From contig NZ_JACCAB010000001.1 of assembly GCF_013408925.1 (NCBI RefSeq), positions 868,001 through 932,000 of the forward strand: a stretch of DNA of 64,000 nt, read 5' to 3'. The notes beneath the pieces are model-generated. The model did no database searches, was not told the DNA's origin, and worked only from the letters and a program-made list of their open reading frames with translations. This DNA is from Pedococcus badiiscoriae. Lineage in GTDB: Bacteria > Actinomycetota > Actinomycetes > Actinomycetales > Dermatophilaceae. Positions 41,156 through 49,596 of this stretch are shown here, piece after piece. Both the position numbers and the translations under genes were made by a program. Every line of letters starts with the position of its first letter. The stretch's first letter is position 1.

Positions 41156-42406
41156 TCACAGGGCCTGGGCTGTGCCGATCACCCTGTCGAGGAAGGCGTT
41201 GCCGAACTTGCCGCCCGGATCGGCCGTGGCCCGCAGCCGCCGGAAGTCATCCCAGCGCGGGTACGACGGGGCGAGGTCCTCGGCCGCCGCCACGAAGCAC
41301 TTGCCCCAGTGCGGGCGGGCCCCCAGCGGCAGCAGGGCCGCCTCGATGGCTGGCAGCACGGCATACACGCCGGGCTCGTCGAGGTGCCAGGTGAAGTGGA
41401 ACCCCACGGTTGCTCGTCGGTAGGAGCTGCTCAGCCACAGCTCGTCGCTGGCCACCGTGCGGATCTCGACAGTCTGCAGGAGGGGAGCGATGCGCGGCTC
41501 CAGCCACCGCAGGGCCGCCAGTGCGTCCAGCGCCACGGAGCGGTCCACGAGGTACTCGCTCTGCAGCTCCTCACCGCGGCTGGGGGTGAAACCGCCGCGG
41601 AAGTGCGGCAGCCGGTCGAGCCAGGGCCCCGCCTCCCCGCTCTGGTCGGTGACGGCCTCGGTCGGGGCACCGTCGAGCGGGTGCACCGGCCCGGGGTGGC
41701 GGGGCGCACCGTGCAGGTCAGCGGGGCTCTCGTGCGACCGGCTCTTGCGCCAGACCTGCAGCACCCCGCGCTCATCGAGCCGGGTGAACAGGCTGACGCT
41801 GTCGGCACTGCTCGTGATGGCGTCGAACTCCGCCTCGAGCACGGGCCAGGGCAGGCCGGTGTAGACGTCCTGGCGCATGGTGTAGCTGGGTTCGACGTCG
41901 AGCGTGAGCCGGGTGACGATGCCGAGCGCCCCCAGGGCGACGACACTGCCCTCGAACTGTTCGTCACCGCGGGCCACCGTGCGCAGCTCGCCGTCGGACC
42001 CGACCAGCTCGATTGCTGCGACTGCCCCGGCCAGGGATCGGAGCCCGTCACCCGAACCGTGGGTGCCGGTGGCCGCGGCACCGGCGACCGAGATGTGCGG
42101 CAAGGATGCCAGGTTGGCCAGGGCCCAGCCCCGCGCCTCGATCGCGGTGGCCACCGTGGCGTAGTCCTGGCCGGCGCCCACGGTCACCGTGCGAGCCGTC
42201 TCGTCCAGAGTCACCTCCTCGGGCAGCCCGGACAGCCCGACGAGTATGCCGTCGGTGTCGGCCAGCTCCGTGAACGAGTGCCTCGACCCGACGGCCCGGA
42301 CCCGTTCGGCGGAGCCGACGAGCTCCTGGAGCTCTGCGGTGCTCGTGGGTCGCGCGATCTCCTGGGCGCGATAGGTGACGTTGCCCGCCCAGTTCTGCTC
42401 GACCAT
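41156..42406 (-). CDS. aldO: alditol oxidase (FAD-dependent)
   Basis: The 416-residue flavoprotein closely follows the Streptomyces alditol oxidase pattern. It opens NWAGNVTYRAQEIARP, has GSRHSF with His43 as the probable covalent FAD site, and continues LASLPHISVAGAAATGTHGSG, GALGIVTRLTLDVEPSY, and near the C-terminus GARPHWGKCF and DPGGKFGNAFLDRV. Such enzymes oxidise xylitol or sorbitol to the aldose with H2O2 release. L-gulonolactone-type oxidases are related alternatives. It lies just upstream of the TetR gene on the same transcript and is divergent from the SRPBCC gene (68-base gap). Confidence 0.87.
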   Translation of the reverse strand: MVEQNWAGNVTYRAQEIARPTSTAELQELVGSAERVRAVGSRHSFTELADTDGILVGLSGLPEEVTLDETARTVTVGAGQDYATVATAIEARGWALANLASLPHISVAGAAATGTHGSGDGLRSLAGAVAAIELVGSDGELRTVARGDEQFEGSVVALGALGIVTRLTLDVEPSYTMRQDVYTGLPWPVLEAEFDAITSSADSVSLFTRLDERGVLQVWRKSRSHESPADLHGAPRHPGPVHPLDGAPTEAVTDQSGEAGPWLDRLPHFRGGFTPSRGEELQSEYLVDRSVALDALAALRWLEPRIAPLLQTVEIRTVASDELWLSSSYRRATVGFHFTWHLDEPGVYAVLPAIEAALLPLGARPHWGKCFVAAAEDLAPSYPRWDDFRRLRATADPGGKFGNAFLDRVIGTAQAL

Positions 42407-42474
42407 GCGACCAGTCTGTCGCGGCGCGGTCAGTCCGGCGCGCCGGGCGGGTGCGCATGGACCACACTCGGTGC

Positions 42475-42942
42475 ATGTCTGTCTTCTCGGCCTCGAAGAG
42501 GTCCACCGCCGACGTGGCCTACCCCCGGGACGCCGTGTGGGCGGTCCTGACCGACGCCAGCCAGGTCGCGAAGCTGACGCCGATGGTGCGGTCGATCGAG
42601 GACCACGGCGAGACCTGGCTATGGAAGCTCGCGCCCATCGAGGTTCTCGGCAAGAGCATCGGGGTCGCCTTCACCGAGCGGATGGACTTCACGCCGCGCG
42701 AGCGGATCACCTACACCCATGCTCCACGGGGCCAGGAGCGCGCCGGTGTCGAGGGCGTGTACGTCCTCGCCGACCGCGGTGACGGGACCCGGCTCTCAAT
42801 CGAGCTGCGCGTCGACGTCGACCTGCCGTTCCCGAGGCTCGCCAAGCCGGCCGTCCAGGCGTCGATGCAGGCGGTCATCGCGGCGATGGGCGCAGGGTTC
42901 GCGCGCAACCTCGAGCGTCGGCTCAAGGCCGGGCACAACTGA
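42475..42942 (+). CDS. SRPBCC-family protein
   Basis: The ATG at 42475 (MSVFSASKRSTADVAYPRDAVWAVLTD) gives 155 residues; an ATG eight codons earlier is possible. The fold prediction is a polyketide cyclase/START-like SRPBCC domain that binds a hydrophobic ligand, judged from the VAYPRDAVWAVLTDASQVAKLTPMV opening and a long C-terminal helix. No catalytic residue can be named. It is divergent from aldO and convergent with the epimerase gene, which ends 22 bases away. Confidence 0.7.
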   Translation: MSVFSASKRSTADVAYPRDAVWAVLTDASQVAKLTPMVRSIEDHGETWLWKLAPIEVLGKSIGVAFTERMDFTPRERITYTHAPRGQERAGVEGVYVLADRGDGTRLSIELRVDVDLPFPRLAKPAVQASMQAVIAAMGAGFARNLERRLKAGHN

Positions 42943-42964
42943 CTCAGCGCGCCCGACTCCTGAC

Positions 42965-43948
42965 TCAGCGGACCACCACGCCGACCCAGGGCGGGTCGGA
43001 CGTCAGTGGGCCGATGATGTCGCGATCGCGGTCGGGCACGTCCTCGTCGGGGACCGCCAGGGCTCGGTCGAGCGCTTCCTCGACCGGGGTGAGCGCATGG
43101 CCCGGCGGCAGCAGCTCGTCGACGAAGTCCTGCCCCCGACAGACCATGTCGTGGCGCAGGCTCTCGACCAGCGACTGGACCGTGCGAGCCGGCGCACGCG
43201 TGAGGATCGGCGCGAGCCTCGACACCAGGCCCGTCGGCAGGCCGGGGACGCTCACCTGGATCCGCCGCAGACCGGCGCGGTCTGCGTAGAGCCGCAGCAA
43301 CGCGGCATACGCCATCCGCTCGCCGCTGCCGAGGTCGAAGGCGCGGCTGCGTGGCGGGGCCTTCAGGGCACCGACCAGTGCGGTGAGCACGTCGGTCACG
43401 GCCACGGGCTCGACGTGGGTGTCCATCCAGCGGGGCAGCACCTGCACGGGCAGCCGATCGCTCATCTGACGCATGATCTCGAACGACGTCGAACCGCTGC
43501 CGACCACCATCGCGGCGCGCAGCGCCAGGGTCGGCACCCCGGAGTCGGTGAGGACCTGCTCGACCTCGAGCCGTGACCGCAGGTGCGGTGACAGGTCACC
43601 CTCGGGGACGTCGGGGACCAGGCCGCCGAGGTAGACGATGCGCTCGAGTCCCGATCGGACGGCAGCGTGCGCTGCGTTGTAGGCGCCCTCGCGGTCGCAG
43701 GTCGCGAAGTCGTCACCACCGAGGCCGTGGACCAGGTAGACCAACGCCTCGGCGCCCACGCACGCCGCTCGCACCGCAGGCCTGTCGAGGACGTCCATCT
43801 CGACGACATCGACCTGGTCCGACCACCAGAAGCGCCCGGCCGATGAGATGTCGGTGAAGGTCGCCGTGACCGTGTGTCCCTCGGCGAGCAGGGCCGGCAC
43901 GAGGCGACTGCCGACATACCCTCCAGCGCCCATCACGACGACCCGCAC
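42965..43948 (-). CDS. NAD(P)-binding protein, extended/atypical SDR (NmrA/epimerase-like)
   Basis: The GTG at 43948 follows a strong GGAGGGAGG and gives 327 residues; earlier in-frame codons are not needed. An N-terminal Rossmann motif VVMGAGGYVGSRL, then a YLVHGLGG segment and RIVYLGGLVPD place it among atypical short-chain dehydrogenases like the mycobacterial NAD-binding proteins of unknown substrate. The classic YxxxK pair is not obvious. It is divergent from the LysE gene with 105 bases between. Confidence 0.75.
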   Translation of the reverse strand: MRVVVMGAGGYVGSRLVPALLAEGHTVTATFTDISSAGRFWWSDQVDVVEMDVLDRPAVRAACVGAEALVYLVHGLGGDDFATCDREGAYNAAHAAVRSGLERIVYLGGLVPDVPEGDLSPHLRSRLEVEQVLTDSGVPTLALRAAMVVGSGSTSFEIMRQMSDRLPVQVLPRWMDTHVEPVAVTDVLTALVGALKAPPRSRAFDLGSGERMAYAALLRLYADRAGLRRIQVSVPGLPTGLVSRLAPILTRAPARTVQSLVESLRHDMVCRGQDFVDELLPPGHALTPVEEALDRALAVPDEDVPDRDRDIIGPLTSDPPWVGVVVR

Positions 43949-44053
43949 GACGCCTCCCTCCGGCCTGCGGCGGGCGCCACTGCCACGCGCCACCGTACGC
44001 GTCGCCGTCAGCAGGGCACCCGTCGCAGCACGACGCGGCTAGAGTGTGCCGCC

Positions 44054-44674
44054 GTGTCCTGGTCCGTGTGGTTCACCCTGCTCGCTGCAGCGGTGCTGAT
44101 CTCGTTGACTCCGGGCGCGGGCGCGGTCAACACGATGTCCAACTCCATCGGCTCGGGCTGGGCGCGCTCGATCTGGGGCATCCTCGGCCAGCAGCTCGCC
44201 CTGCTGGTGCACATCGCCGTCGTCGCCGCGGGGGTTGGTGTCCTGGTGGCCAGCTCGCCGCTGCTCTTCACGGTCATCCGCTATGCCGGCGCGGCGTACC
44301 TGGTCCTGCTCGGCGTGCGGCAGCTGCGCGCCCAGCCCCAGCCAGTGGACCCCGAGGACCCTGGTGCCCCGGTGTCCCCCTGGGCGATGGCGCGCCAGGG
44401 GTTGTTGGTCAACCTCACCAACCCCAAGGCGGTCGTCTTCTTCCTTGCCTTCACGCCGCAGTTCATCCGGGCAGACCGCCCGCTGGCGACCCAGTACTGC
44501 GTGTTGGCGGCCACGGTCGTCGTCGTCGACATCCTCGTGATGTGGTTCGTCTTCGCCGTCGCCGCGCGCGGACTGCGACGGCTGACCCGCAGCGCGGAGG
44601 GACAGCTACGGCTCAACCGCATCTTCGGTGGCCTCTTCGTCGGCGTCGGCGCACTGCTCGCCTCGGTCCACTGA
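44054..44674 (+). CDS. LysE/RhtB-family amino-acid exporter
   Basis: The GTG at 44054 gives 206 residues, the usual length. Six hydrophobic segments are visible, with the LysE hallmark SLTPGAGAVNTMSNSIGSG in the first loop and NLTNPKAVVFFLAFTPQFI in the middle. Members export lysine, threonine, homoserine or similar compounds; the substrate cannot be told. The gene is followed at once by the 15-bp tandem repeat. Confidence 0.87.
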   Translation: MSWSVWFTLLAAAVLISLTPGAGAVNTMSNSIGSGWARSIWGILGQQLALLVHIAVVAAGVGVLVASSPLLFTVIRYAGAAYLVLLGVRQLRAQPQPVDPEDPGAPVSPWAMARQGLLVNLTNPKAVVFFLAFTPQFIRADRPLATQYCVLAATVVVVDILVMWFVFAVAARGLRRLTRSAEGQLRLNRIFGGLFVGVGALLASVH

Positions 44675-44675
44675 C

Positions 44676-44735
44676 GACGTGGCGAACGCGGACGTGGCGG
44701 ACGGGGACGCGGCGAACGGGGACGCGGCGTGCGGC
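44676..44735. repeat. 15-bp minisatellite, four units
   Basis: Four tandem 15-base units start at 44676, 44691, 44706 and 44721 with consensus GACG[T/C]GGCGAACGGG. They begin two bases after the LysE stop. The array could be read in frame as DVANA-type repeats but has no start or ribosome-binding site. Confidence 0.9.
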
Positions 44736-44976
44736 ACTCCGCCCGAGAGGCTGGAGTGCGAAGGCCATGATCGTGGGCCACTCTGACTCGCGGAATCTGG
44801 CGTGCGGACCGAAGATGGGGAGACGAAAGGTTAGTCTGACGGCCCGCAGCCGACACCAAATCCTGTCGGTCATGGCGACGGTGCTGTCCAGGGAAGGATG
44901 CTCACTTGCGGTCTGCGACTAGGACCCTTTCGCCCCCGTCGAGGCTGATGGTCGACGTGGGCCCTGGCTGGTCGCC
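44736..44976. other. non-coding gap between LysE and DMT genes
   Basis: With the repeat array this makes about 302 bases without a supported gene. It is less GC-rich than its neighbours and contains no RNA gene or clear terminator that I can see. It must hold the promoter of the DMT transporter gene. Short open frames on both strands lack ribosome-binding sites and family resemblance. Confidence 0.6.
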
Positions 44977-45843
44977 GTGAACTACCCTCTGGTGGTCGCA
45001 GCGAGCCTGGCGTCCACAGTGTTCTTCGCCGTCTCGACGGTGCTGAAGCATCACAGCGCGGCGACGCTTCCGGCGACCCGGGGAGGATCCGCGGCCCGTG
45101 CGCGTCGCTTCGTCGCGTCGACGGTCAGCAGCCCGTGGTGGCTCGGCGGCATGGCAGCAGATGCCGGCGGGCTCGGACTGCAGGCATTCGCACTGCACAT
45201 CGGTGCTGTCTCCGTCGTCCAGCCGCTCCTCGTCACCTCGTTGCTCACCTCGTTGCTCATGAGCCACCTCACCACCCGTACCCGGGTCACGAATCGCGAA
45301 CTGCGGTGGGGGGCGCTTCTGGTGCTCGCGATCGTCGGCTTCCTGACCGTGTCTGGCGCATCCTCACCCCACCTCCAGCACCAGGCCCCTGACCGAGGTG
45401 CTGCAGCCATCTCCGGCGGCCTGGCGGTACTGCTCGCCATCTCGTGCGTGGTCGTGGCTCGGCGCGTTCCTTCCGGGCGCCGGGCGGCCCTGCTGGCCAC
45501 CGCGGTGGGCACGTTATATGCGTTCACCGCGGTGCTCATCAAGGCAGTCACCGAGGTCCTGGCCACCAAGGGGCTCTGGTCGATGCTGACGAGCTGGCAG
45601 CTCCTGGTCCTCCTCACCTGCGGGGCCGCCGGTCTGCTCATGGCCCAGATGGCGTTCCGGGCCGGACCGCTGCACACCAGCCTTCCGATCATCGCCACCG
45701 TCGATCCCCTGCTGAGCGTGGCCTTGGGCGTGGTCGTCTACGACGAACAGCTCAGGTCCACCCCCGGCGCGGTCGTGGCGCAGGCCCTGCTCCTGGTCGG
45801 CCTGGCCATCGCCGTGTTCAAGCTGAGTCGACTCGAGCACTGA
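44977..45843 (+). CDS. DMT-superfamily (EamA-like) membrane transporter
   Basis: The GTG at 44977 gives 288 residues with nine or ten hydrophobic segments in two halves, the typical EamA arrangement. The second half contains AGLLMAQMAFRAGPLHTSLPIIATVDPLLSVALGVVVYDE, a conserved region of actinobacterial DMT permeases. Substrate is unknown; relatives are annotated only as putative permeases. No linked gene suggests a role. Confidence 0.78.
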   Translation: MNYPLVVAASLASTVFFAVSTVLKHHSAATLPATRGGSAARARRFVASTVSSPWWLGGMAADAGGLGLQAFALHIGAVSVVQPLLVTSLLTSLLMSHLTTRTRVTNRELRWGALLVLAIVGFLTVSGASSPHLQHQAPDRGAAAISGGLAVLLAISCVVVARRVPSGRRAALLATAVGTLYAFTAVLIKAVTEVLATKGLWSMLTSWQLLVLLTCGAAGLLMAQMAFRAGPLHTSLPIIATVDPLLSVALGVVVYDEQLRSTPGAVVAQALLLVGLAIAVFKLSRLEH

Positions 45844-45924
45844 GCGCCAGCCCCCGGGGGCTCTGGCGCCATGGTCCGTGCAGCGCCGGCACTGATGCGC
45901 TCTTTGCTCTTTTTGCCTGTCGGT

Positions 45925-45936
45925 CGTAATCTTACG
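45925..45936. promoter_or_regulatory. small palindrome upstream of the hydrolase gene
   Basis: CGTAA-TC-TTACG is a perfect inverted repeat 28 bases before the hydrolase start and inside an AT-richer promoter-like stretch. It is a reasonable operator half-pair for the TetR protein encoded at 46947-47525. Support is symmetry and position only. Confidence 0.4.
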
Positions 45937-45963
45937 TCCATCAGTCAATAAGGAGTCCTGTCC

Positions 45964-46818
45964 ATGAGCAGCAACGAACCCGTCATCACTTCCTATGCCG
46001 CAGCGCCGGCCCGCACCGTCACCACCCGGGGCGCCACGTACGCCTACCGTGAGCTCGGCCCGAGGGGCGGCATCCCGGTCGTCTTCTTCGTGCACCTGGC
46101 GGCGACCCTGGACAACTGGGACCCGCGGATCGTCGACGCGATCGCGAATAGCCGACACGTCATCACCTTCGACCAGCGGGGCGTCGGCGCCTCGCCGGGA
46201 AGGGTCCCCGACACGATCGAGGAAGCTGCCGACCACGCCTACGAGTTCATCACTGCCCTGGGGTTCGACAAGGTCGACGTGTTCTCGTTCTCGATGGGCG
46301 GCATGATCGCCCAGGACCTGGTCGTCAAGCATCCCGATCTGGTCCGCAGGCTCGTCCTGACCGGCACCGGACCTCGCGGCGGCAAGGACATGGACAAGGT
46401 CGTCGGCGTGACCTACTGGGACATCCTGCGCGCGACCCTGACCCGGTCGGACCCCAAGGAGTTCCTGTTCTTCAACCGCAACGCGGCCGGCAAGGCAGCC
46501 GGCAAGGCGTTCGTGAAAAGGCTGGAGGAGCGCACCGCGGACCGCGACAAGCCGATCGGGGTCAGGGCCTTCCAGACCCAGCTGAAGGCGATCCAGAGGT
46601 ACGGGCGCTCTGCTCCCTCGGACCTCTCCCGGTTCACCCAGCCGACCCTGATCGCCAACGGTGATCACGACCGGATGGTGCCGTCGGTGCTCTCCGAGGG
46701 CCTCCACCGCCGGATCAAGGGCAGCGAGCTGGTCATCTACCCCGACTCGGGCCACGGGGGCATCTTCCAGTTCCACGAGGAGTTCGCACCCCTCGCGGCA
46801 GCGTTCCTCGCCGACTGA
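45964..46818 (+). CDS. alpha/beta hydrolase
   Basis: The 284-residue protein has the alpha/beta-hydrolase layout: VVFFVHLAATLDNWDPRIVDA with the oxyanion loop, TFDQRGVGAS, the nucleophile elbow FSFSMGGM with its serine, aspartate in NGDHDRMVP and histidine in PDSGHGGIF. It looks like an esterase or haloperoxidase-type hydrolase of unknown substrate. GGAG lies 8 bases before the ATG. It is followed by its own perfect terminator and then by a TetR and an MDR oxidoreductase on the same strand. This trio resembles small detoxification modules. Confidence 0.85.
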   Translation: MSSNEPVITSYAAAPARTVTTRGATYAYRELGPRGGIPVVFFVHLAATLDNWDPRIVDAIANSRHVITFDQRGVGASPGRVPDTIEEAADHAYEFITALGFDKVDVFSFSMGGMIAQDLVVKHPDLVRRLVLTGTGPRGGKDMDKVVGVTYWDILRATLTRSDPKEFLFFNRNAAGKAAGKAFVKRLEERTADRDKPIGVRAFQTQLKAIQRYGRSAPSDLSRFTQPTLIANGDHDRMVPSVLSEGLHRRIKGSELVIYPDSGHGGIFQFHEEFAPLAAAFLAD

Positions 46819-46824
46819 CTCCTC

Positions 46825-46858
46825 GCCATTCCTTGCCGGGCGCCTGGCAAGGAATGGC
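46825..46858 (+). terminator. terminator after the hydrolase gene
   Basis: GCCATTCCTTGCC (46825-46837) pairs perfectly with GGCAAGGAATGGC (46846-46858) over an eight-base loop, starting seven bases after the hydrolase stop. No T-run follows. Confidence 0.75.
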
Positions 46859-46881
46859 TGACCGACGTTCGCGTTATAACT

Positions 46882-46898
46882 GTCGATCGACCTACAAT
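46882..46898 (+). promoter_or_regulatory. palindrome and -10 element upstream of the TetR gene
   Basis: GTCGATCGAC (46882-46891) is a perfect 10-bp palindrome one base before TACAAT (46893-46898), a good -10 hexamer. A weak TTCGCG lies 19 bases upstream. A repressor bound to the palindrome would block this promoter, consistent with autoregulation by the TetR protein. Not tested. Confidence 0.45.
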
Positions 46899-46946
46899 GG
46901 AACTGATGCCCGCCCGGGCAGGCGTGGACCTGGACAGGAGCACCCC

Positions 46947-47525
46947 TTGGCGCGGTACAACAAGGAGCACAAGGAAGCGACCCGGAAGCGGATCATCGAG
47001 ACCGCCGGCCGTCGCTTCAAGCAGGACGGCATCGACGGCTCCGGCATCGCCACCCTGATGGCTGATGCCGGCCTGACCAACGGTGCTTTCTACGCGCACT
47101 TCGACTCCAAGGACGCCCTCGTGGCGACCGTGGTCGGCGAGGAGCTCGGACGCCAGGCGAAGGAGTTCGCGGAGCTCCCGCCGGGACGAGCCGGGCTGGA
47201 GGCGTTCGTCGACTGGTACCTGTCGCGGGACCATCGTGAGCACCCCGAGGCGGGCTGCCCCTCGGCGGCTTTGCTCGACGAGATCGGCCGGACCGACACG
47301 GAGGCGAAGCGGGCGTACACCAAGGGGGCAAAGGCGATCCTCGACGAGATCAGCGTCCGCCTGGCCCCCGAGGACCCCGACTCCGCGCGCGGCACCGCCC
47401 TAGCTCTCTTCACGATGATGGTCGGCACCATGCAGCTTGCGCGTGCGGTGTCCGACCGGAGACTCTCCAACGCCGTTCTCGAGGAGGGAATCCGGTCCGC
47501 TCACGCCATGCTCGCCAACGCCTGA
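46947..47525 (+). CDS. TetR/AcrR-family regulator
   Basis: I place the start at TTG 46947, eight bases after AGGAG, giving 192 residues (ARYNKEHKEATRKRIIETAGRRF). An upstream ATG frame from 46833 would begin inside the hydrolase terminator and encode unconserved residues. The helix-turn-helix reads GIATLMADAGLTNGAFYAHFDSKDALV. The C-terminal domain belongs to the type with a conserved HREHPEAGCPSAALLDEIGR segment. It probably controls the flanking hydrolase and MDR genes. Confidence 0.83.
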   Translation: MARYNKEHKEATRKRIIETAGRRFKQDGIDGSGIATLMADAGLTNGAFYAHFDSKDALVATVVGEELGRQAKEFAELPPGRAGLEAFVDWYLSRDHREHPEAGCPSAALLDEIGRTDTEAKRAYTKGAKAILDEISVRLAPEDPDSARGTALALFTMMVGTMQLARAVSDRRLSNAVLEEGIRSAHAMLANA

Positions 47526-47623
47526 GGCGCCTCGGTGCGTTTGTTATTATGGTCGTACTGTGATGAACTGATGACGTTTCCATGGCGCTCCCAGCGGAGC
47601 GAGACACTGCGAAGGTGGTTGAC

Positions 47624-48637
47624 ATGTTGGCGTTCGTCGTCGAGAAGTACGGGGAGGACGGCCTGCGCGCCGCCGACGTGCCCGAGCCCGGGGTCGGCGA
47701 ACGCGACGTCCTGGTCCGCGCTGCCGCGGCGAGCATCAACCCCCTGGACAAGCTGGTGCGCAACGGCGAGTTCAAGCAGCTCCTGAAGCACAAGCGGCCC
47801 TTCACGCTCGGCCACGACGTGGCGGGTGTGGTGACGCAGGTGGGCACCAAGGTGCGGGACTTCAAGGTCGGTGACGAGGTGTACGCCCGTCCGCGCGACT
47901 ACCGGATCGGGACCTTCGCCGAGCTGATCGCGATCGACCAGGACGACGTCGCGCCCAAGCCCGCGTCCCTGACTCTCCAGGAGGCTGCTGCGGTCCCACT
48001 GGTGGCGCTGGCCGCCTGGCAGATCCTCGTGGAGCGCGCCGAGGTCCAGCCCGGTCAGAAGGTCCTCGTCCACGCGGGCGCCGGCGGTCTGGGTTCCACC
48101 GTCGTCCAGCTGGCCAAGCACCTCGGGGCCACCGTTGCGACCACCACAGGCACTGCCACCGTGGAGCTGGTCAGGAGCCTCGGCGCGGACGTCGTCGTGG
48201 ACTACACCCAGGAGGACTTCGCCGAGGTGCTGTCCGGGTACGACCTCGTGATCGACTCCCTCGGCGGGGACAACCTCGCCAGGTCGCTCACGGTGCTGAA
48301 ACCCGGCGGGCGTGCGATCGGCGTCGCCGGTCCCCCGGACTCCGGGTTTGCCAAGCAGCTCGGCGGCCCGGGCATCCTCGGCCTGGTCATGAACGCCATC
48401 AGCCGCAAGGTGCGCAGGAAGGCGAAGGCCCTGGGCGTCAGCTACGAGTTCTTCTTCATGCACGCCAGCGGGTCCCAGCTACGCACCCTCGGGGCCCTCT
48501 ATGACAGCGGTGCCCTGCGGCCGGTGATCGACTCCGTGTTCCCGTTCGAGCAGACGCTCGAGGCGATGGCGTACGTCGAGCAGGGCCGCACCAGGGCCGG
48601 CAAGGTCGTGGTCGCGATGAACGTCGCCGACAGCTGA
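47624..48637 (+). CDS. zinc-independent MDR oxidoreductase (quinone oxidoreductase-like)
   Basis: The ATG at 47624 has AAGGTGG upstream and gives 337 residues; an ATG at 47582 has no ribosome-binding site. The protein has the MDR GroES-like fold (INPLDKLVRNGEFK, LGHDVAGVVTQVG) and Rossmann motif VHAGAGGLGSTVVQLAKHLGATV. It lacks the cysteine cluster of structural zinc, so it is a quinone or enone reductase type using NADPH. It lies 98 bases after the TetR gene in the same direction. Confidence 0.85.
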   Translation: MLAFVVEKYGEDGLRAADVPEPGVGERDVLVRAAAASINPLDKLVRNGEFKQLLKHKRPFTLGHDVAGVVTQVGTKVRDFKVGDEVYARPRDYRIGTFAELIAIDQDDVAPKPASLTLQEAAAVPLVALAAWQILVERAEVQPGQKVLVHAGAGGLGSTVVQLAKHLGATVATTTGTATVELVRSLGADVVVDYTQEDFAEVLSGYDLVIDSLGGDNLARSLTVLKPGGRAIGVAGPPDSGFAKQLGGPGILGLVMNAISRKVRRKAKALGVSYEFFFMHASGSQLRTLGALYDSGALRPVIDSVFPFEQTLEAMAYVEQGRTRAGKVVVAMNVADS

Positions 48638-48778
48638 GTCACCGCCTCCCTGTCGCGTGATCAGGAGAGGCCGACGACATCGGGCTGCCGTGGGCTCTGG
48701 TCGCCAAGCGCCCTTACAACCTCCACCGTAGAAGTCCGCTCAAGACCGCCGGCAGCCGGACGCGGTCTAGAACGGCGA

Positions 48779-48816
48779 AGGGCCCCTGACCGGCATGCAT
48801 GCTGGTCAGGGGCCCT
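48779..48816. terminator. bidirectional terminator hairpin between MDR gene and tRNA-Tyr
   Basis: AGGGCCCCTGACC (48779-48791) pairs perfectly with GGTCAGGGGCCCT (48804-48816) over a twelve-base loop containing GCATGC. It serves the minus-strand tRNA-Tyr, which ends 14 bases away, and can stop transcripts from the plus-strand MDR gene. The 140 bases before it hold no gene. Confidence 0.8.
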
Positions 48817-48829
48817 CTCGTGCACTGGG

Positions 48830-48910
48830 TGGCAGGTGAAGGATTCGAACCTTCGAAGCTTTCGCGATGGATTTACAGTCCACTCCCATTGGCCGCTCGG
48901 GCAACCTGCC
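48830..48910 (-). tRNA. trnY: tRNA-Tyr (anticodon GTA)
   Basis: An 81-base class II tRNA with acceptor GGCAGGT/ACCTGCC, anticodon loop CTGTAAA (anticodon GTA), a long variable arm, and T-arm GGTTCGAATCC. The discriminator is A; CCA is not encoded. It is divergent from yajQ. Confidence 0.95.
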
Positions 48911-49011
48911 TGGGTGCGCGTGGAAGGATAGCAAGGACACCCACGAATGCCGAAACCGGTAGCCGTCCCACCGGGCGACTGTCGCGTGACGGCCAGGAAG
49001 GACTCGCCACC

Positions 49012-49512
49012 ATGGCCGACAGCTCGTTCGACATCGTCAGCAAGATCGACCACCAGGAGGTCGCCAACGCCCTCAACAGCGCCGCGCGCGAGGTGGCGAC
49101 CCGCTACGACTTCAAGAACGTCGGCGCCTCGATCGAGGCCAGCGGGGAGGACAAGGTGATCATCAAGGCGAACACCGAGGAGCGCGCGAACGCCGTCCTC
49201 GACGTCTTCCAGACCTGGCTGGTCAAGCGCAAGGTCTCGCTCAAGCACCTCGACATCCCGGAGCGCGGCCCGCAGCTGTCCGGCAAGGAGTACCGCCTCG
49301 AGATCGGCCTCCAGGAAGGCATCTCGCAGGAGAACGCCAAGAAGGTCGGCAAGATCATCCGCGACGAGGGCCCGAAGTCGGTCAAGTCGCAGATCCAGGG
49401 CGACGAGCTGCGCGTCACCAGCAAGTCGCGCGACGACCTGCAGGCCGTGCAGGCCCTGCTCAAGAGCAAGGACGACCTGGACTTCGCGATCCAGTTCACC
49501 AACTACCGCTGA
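49012..49512 (+). CDS. yajQ: YajQ-family nucleotide-binding protein
   Basis: The 166-residue protein begins [20 protein letters not shown] and contains [58 protein letters not shown], the full UPF0234/YajQ pattern of two ACT-like halves. Members bind GTP or ATP and tRNA in vitro, and some bind cyclic di-GMP; the physiological role is unsettled. AGGAAGG lies upstream. It is followed by a terminator shared with the convergent kinase gene. Confidence 0.92.
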   Translation: MADSSFDIVSKIDHQEVANALNSAAREVATRYDFKNVGASIEASGEDKVIIKANTEERANAVLDVFQTWLVKRKVSLKHLDIPERGPQLSGKEYRLEIGLQEGISQENAKKVGKIIRDEGPKSVKSQIQGDELRVTSKSRDDLQAVQALLKSKDDLDFAIQFTNYR

Positions 49513-49548
49513 GCCCTTGGCGGCTCACCCGCCGCCAAGACGCAGGTA

Positions 49549-49578
49549 TGCCGCCGTCCCCGGCCGGGGACGGCGGCA
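49549..49578. terminator. bidirectional terminator between yajQ and kinase gene
   Basis: TGCCGCCGTCCCC-GGCC-GGGGACGGCGGCA is a perfect 13-bp stem that can extend outward with CAGGT/ACCTG. It lies between two convergent genes and one arm includes a GTATGCC motif. A weaker hairpin (CTTGGCGG/CCGCCAAG) precedes it. Confidence 0.8.
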
Positions 49579-49596
49579 CACCTGGCTTTGACGGGG

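Noticed and set aside
46833..46946. Upstream ATG extension of the TetR gene at 46947-47525
   Set aside because: It would begin inside the hydrolase terminator stem and add residues unlike any TetR N-terminus; the TTG at 46947 has a well-placed ribosome-binding site.
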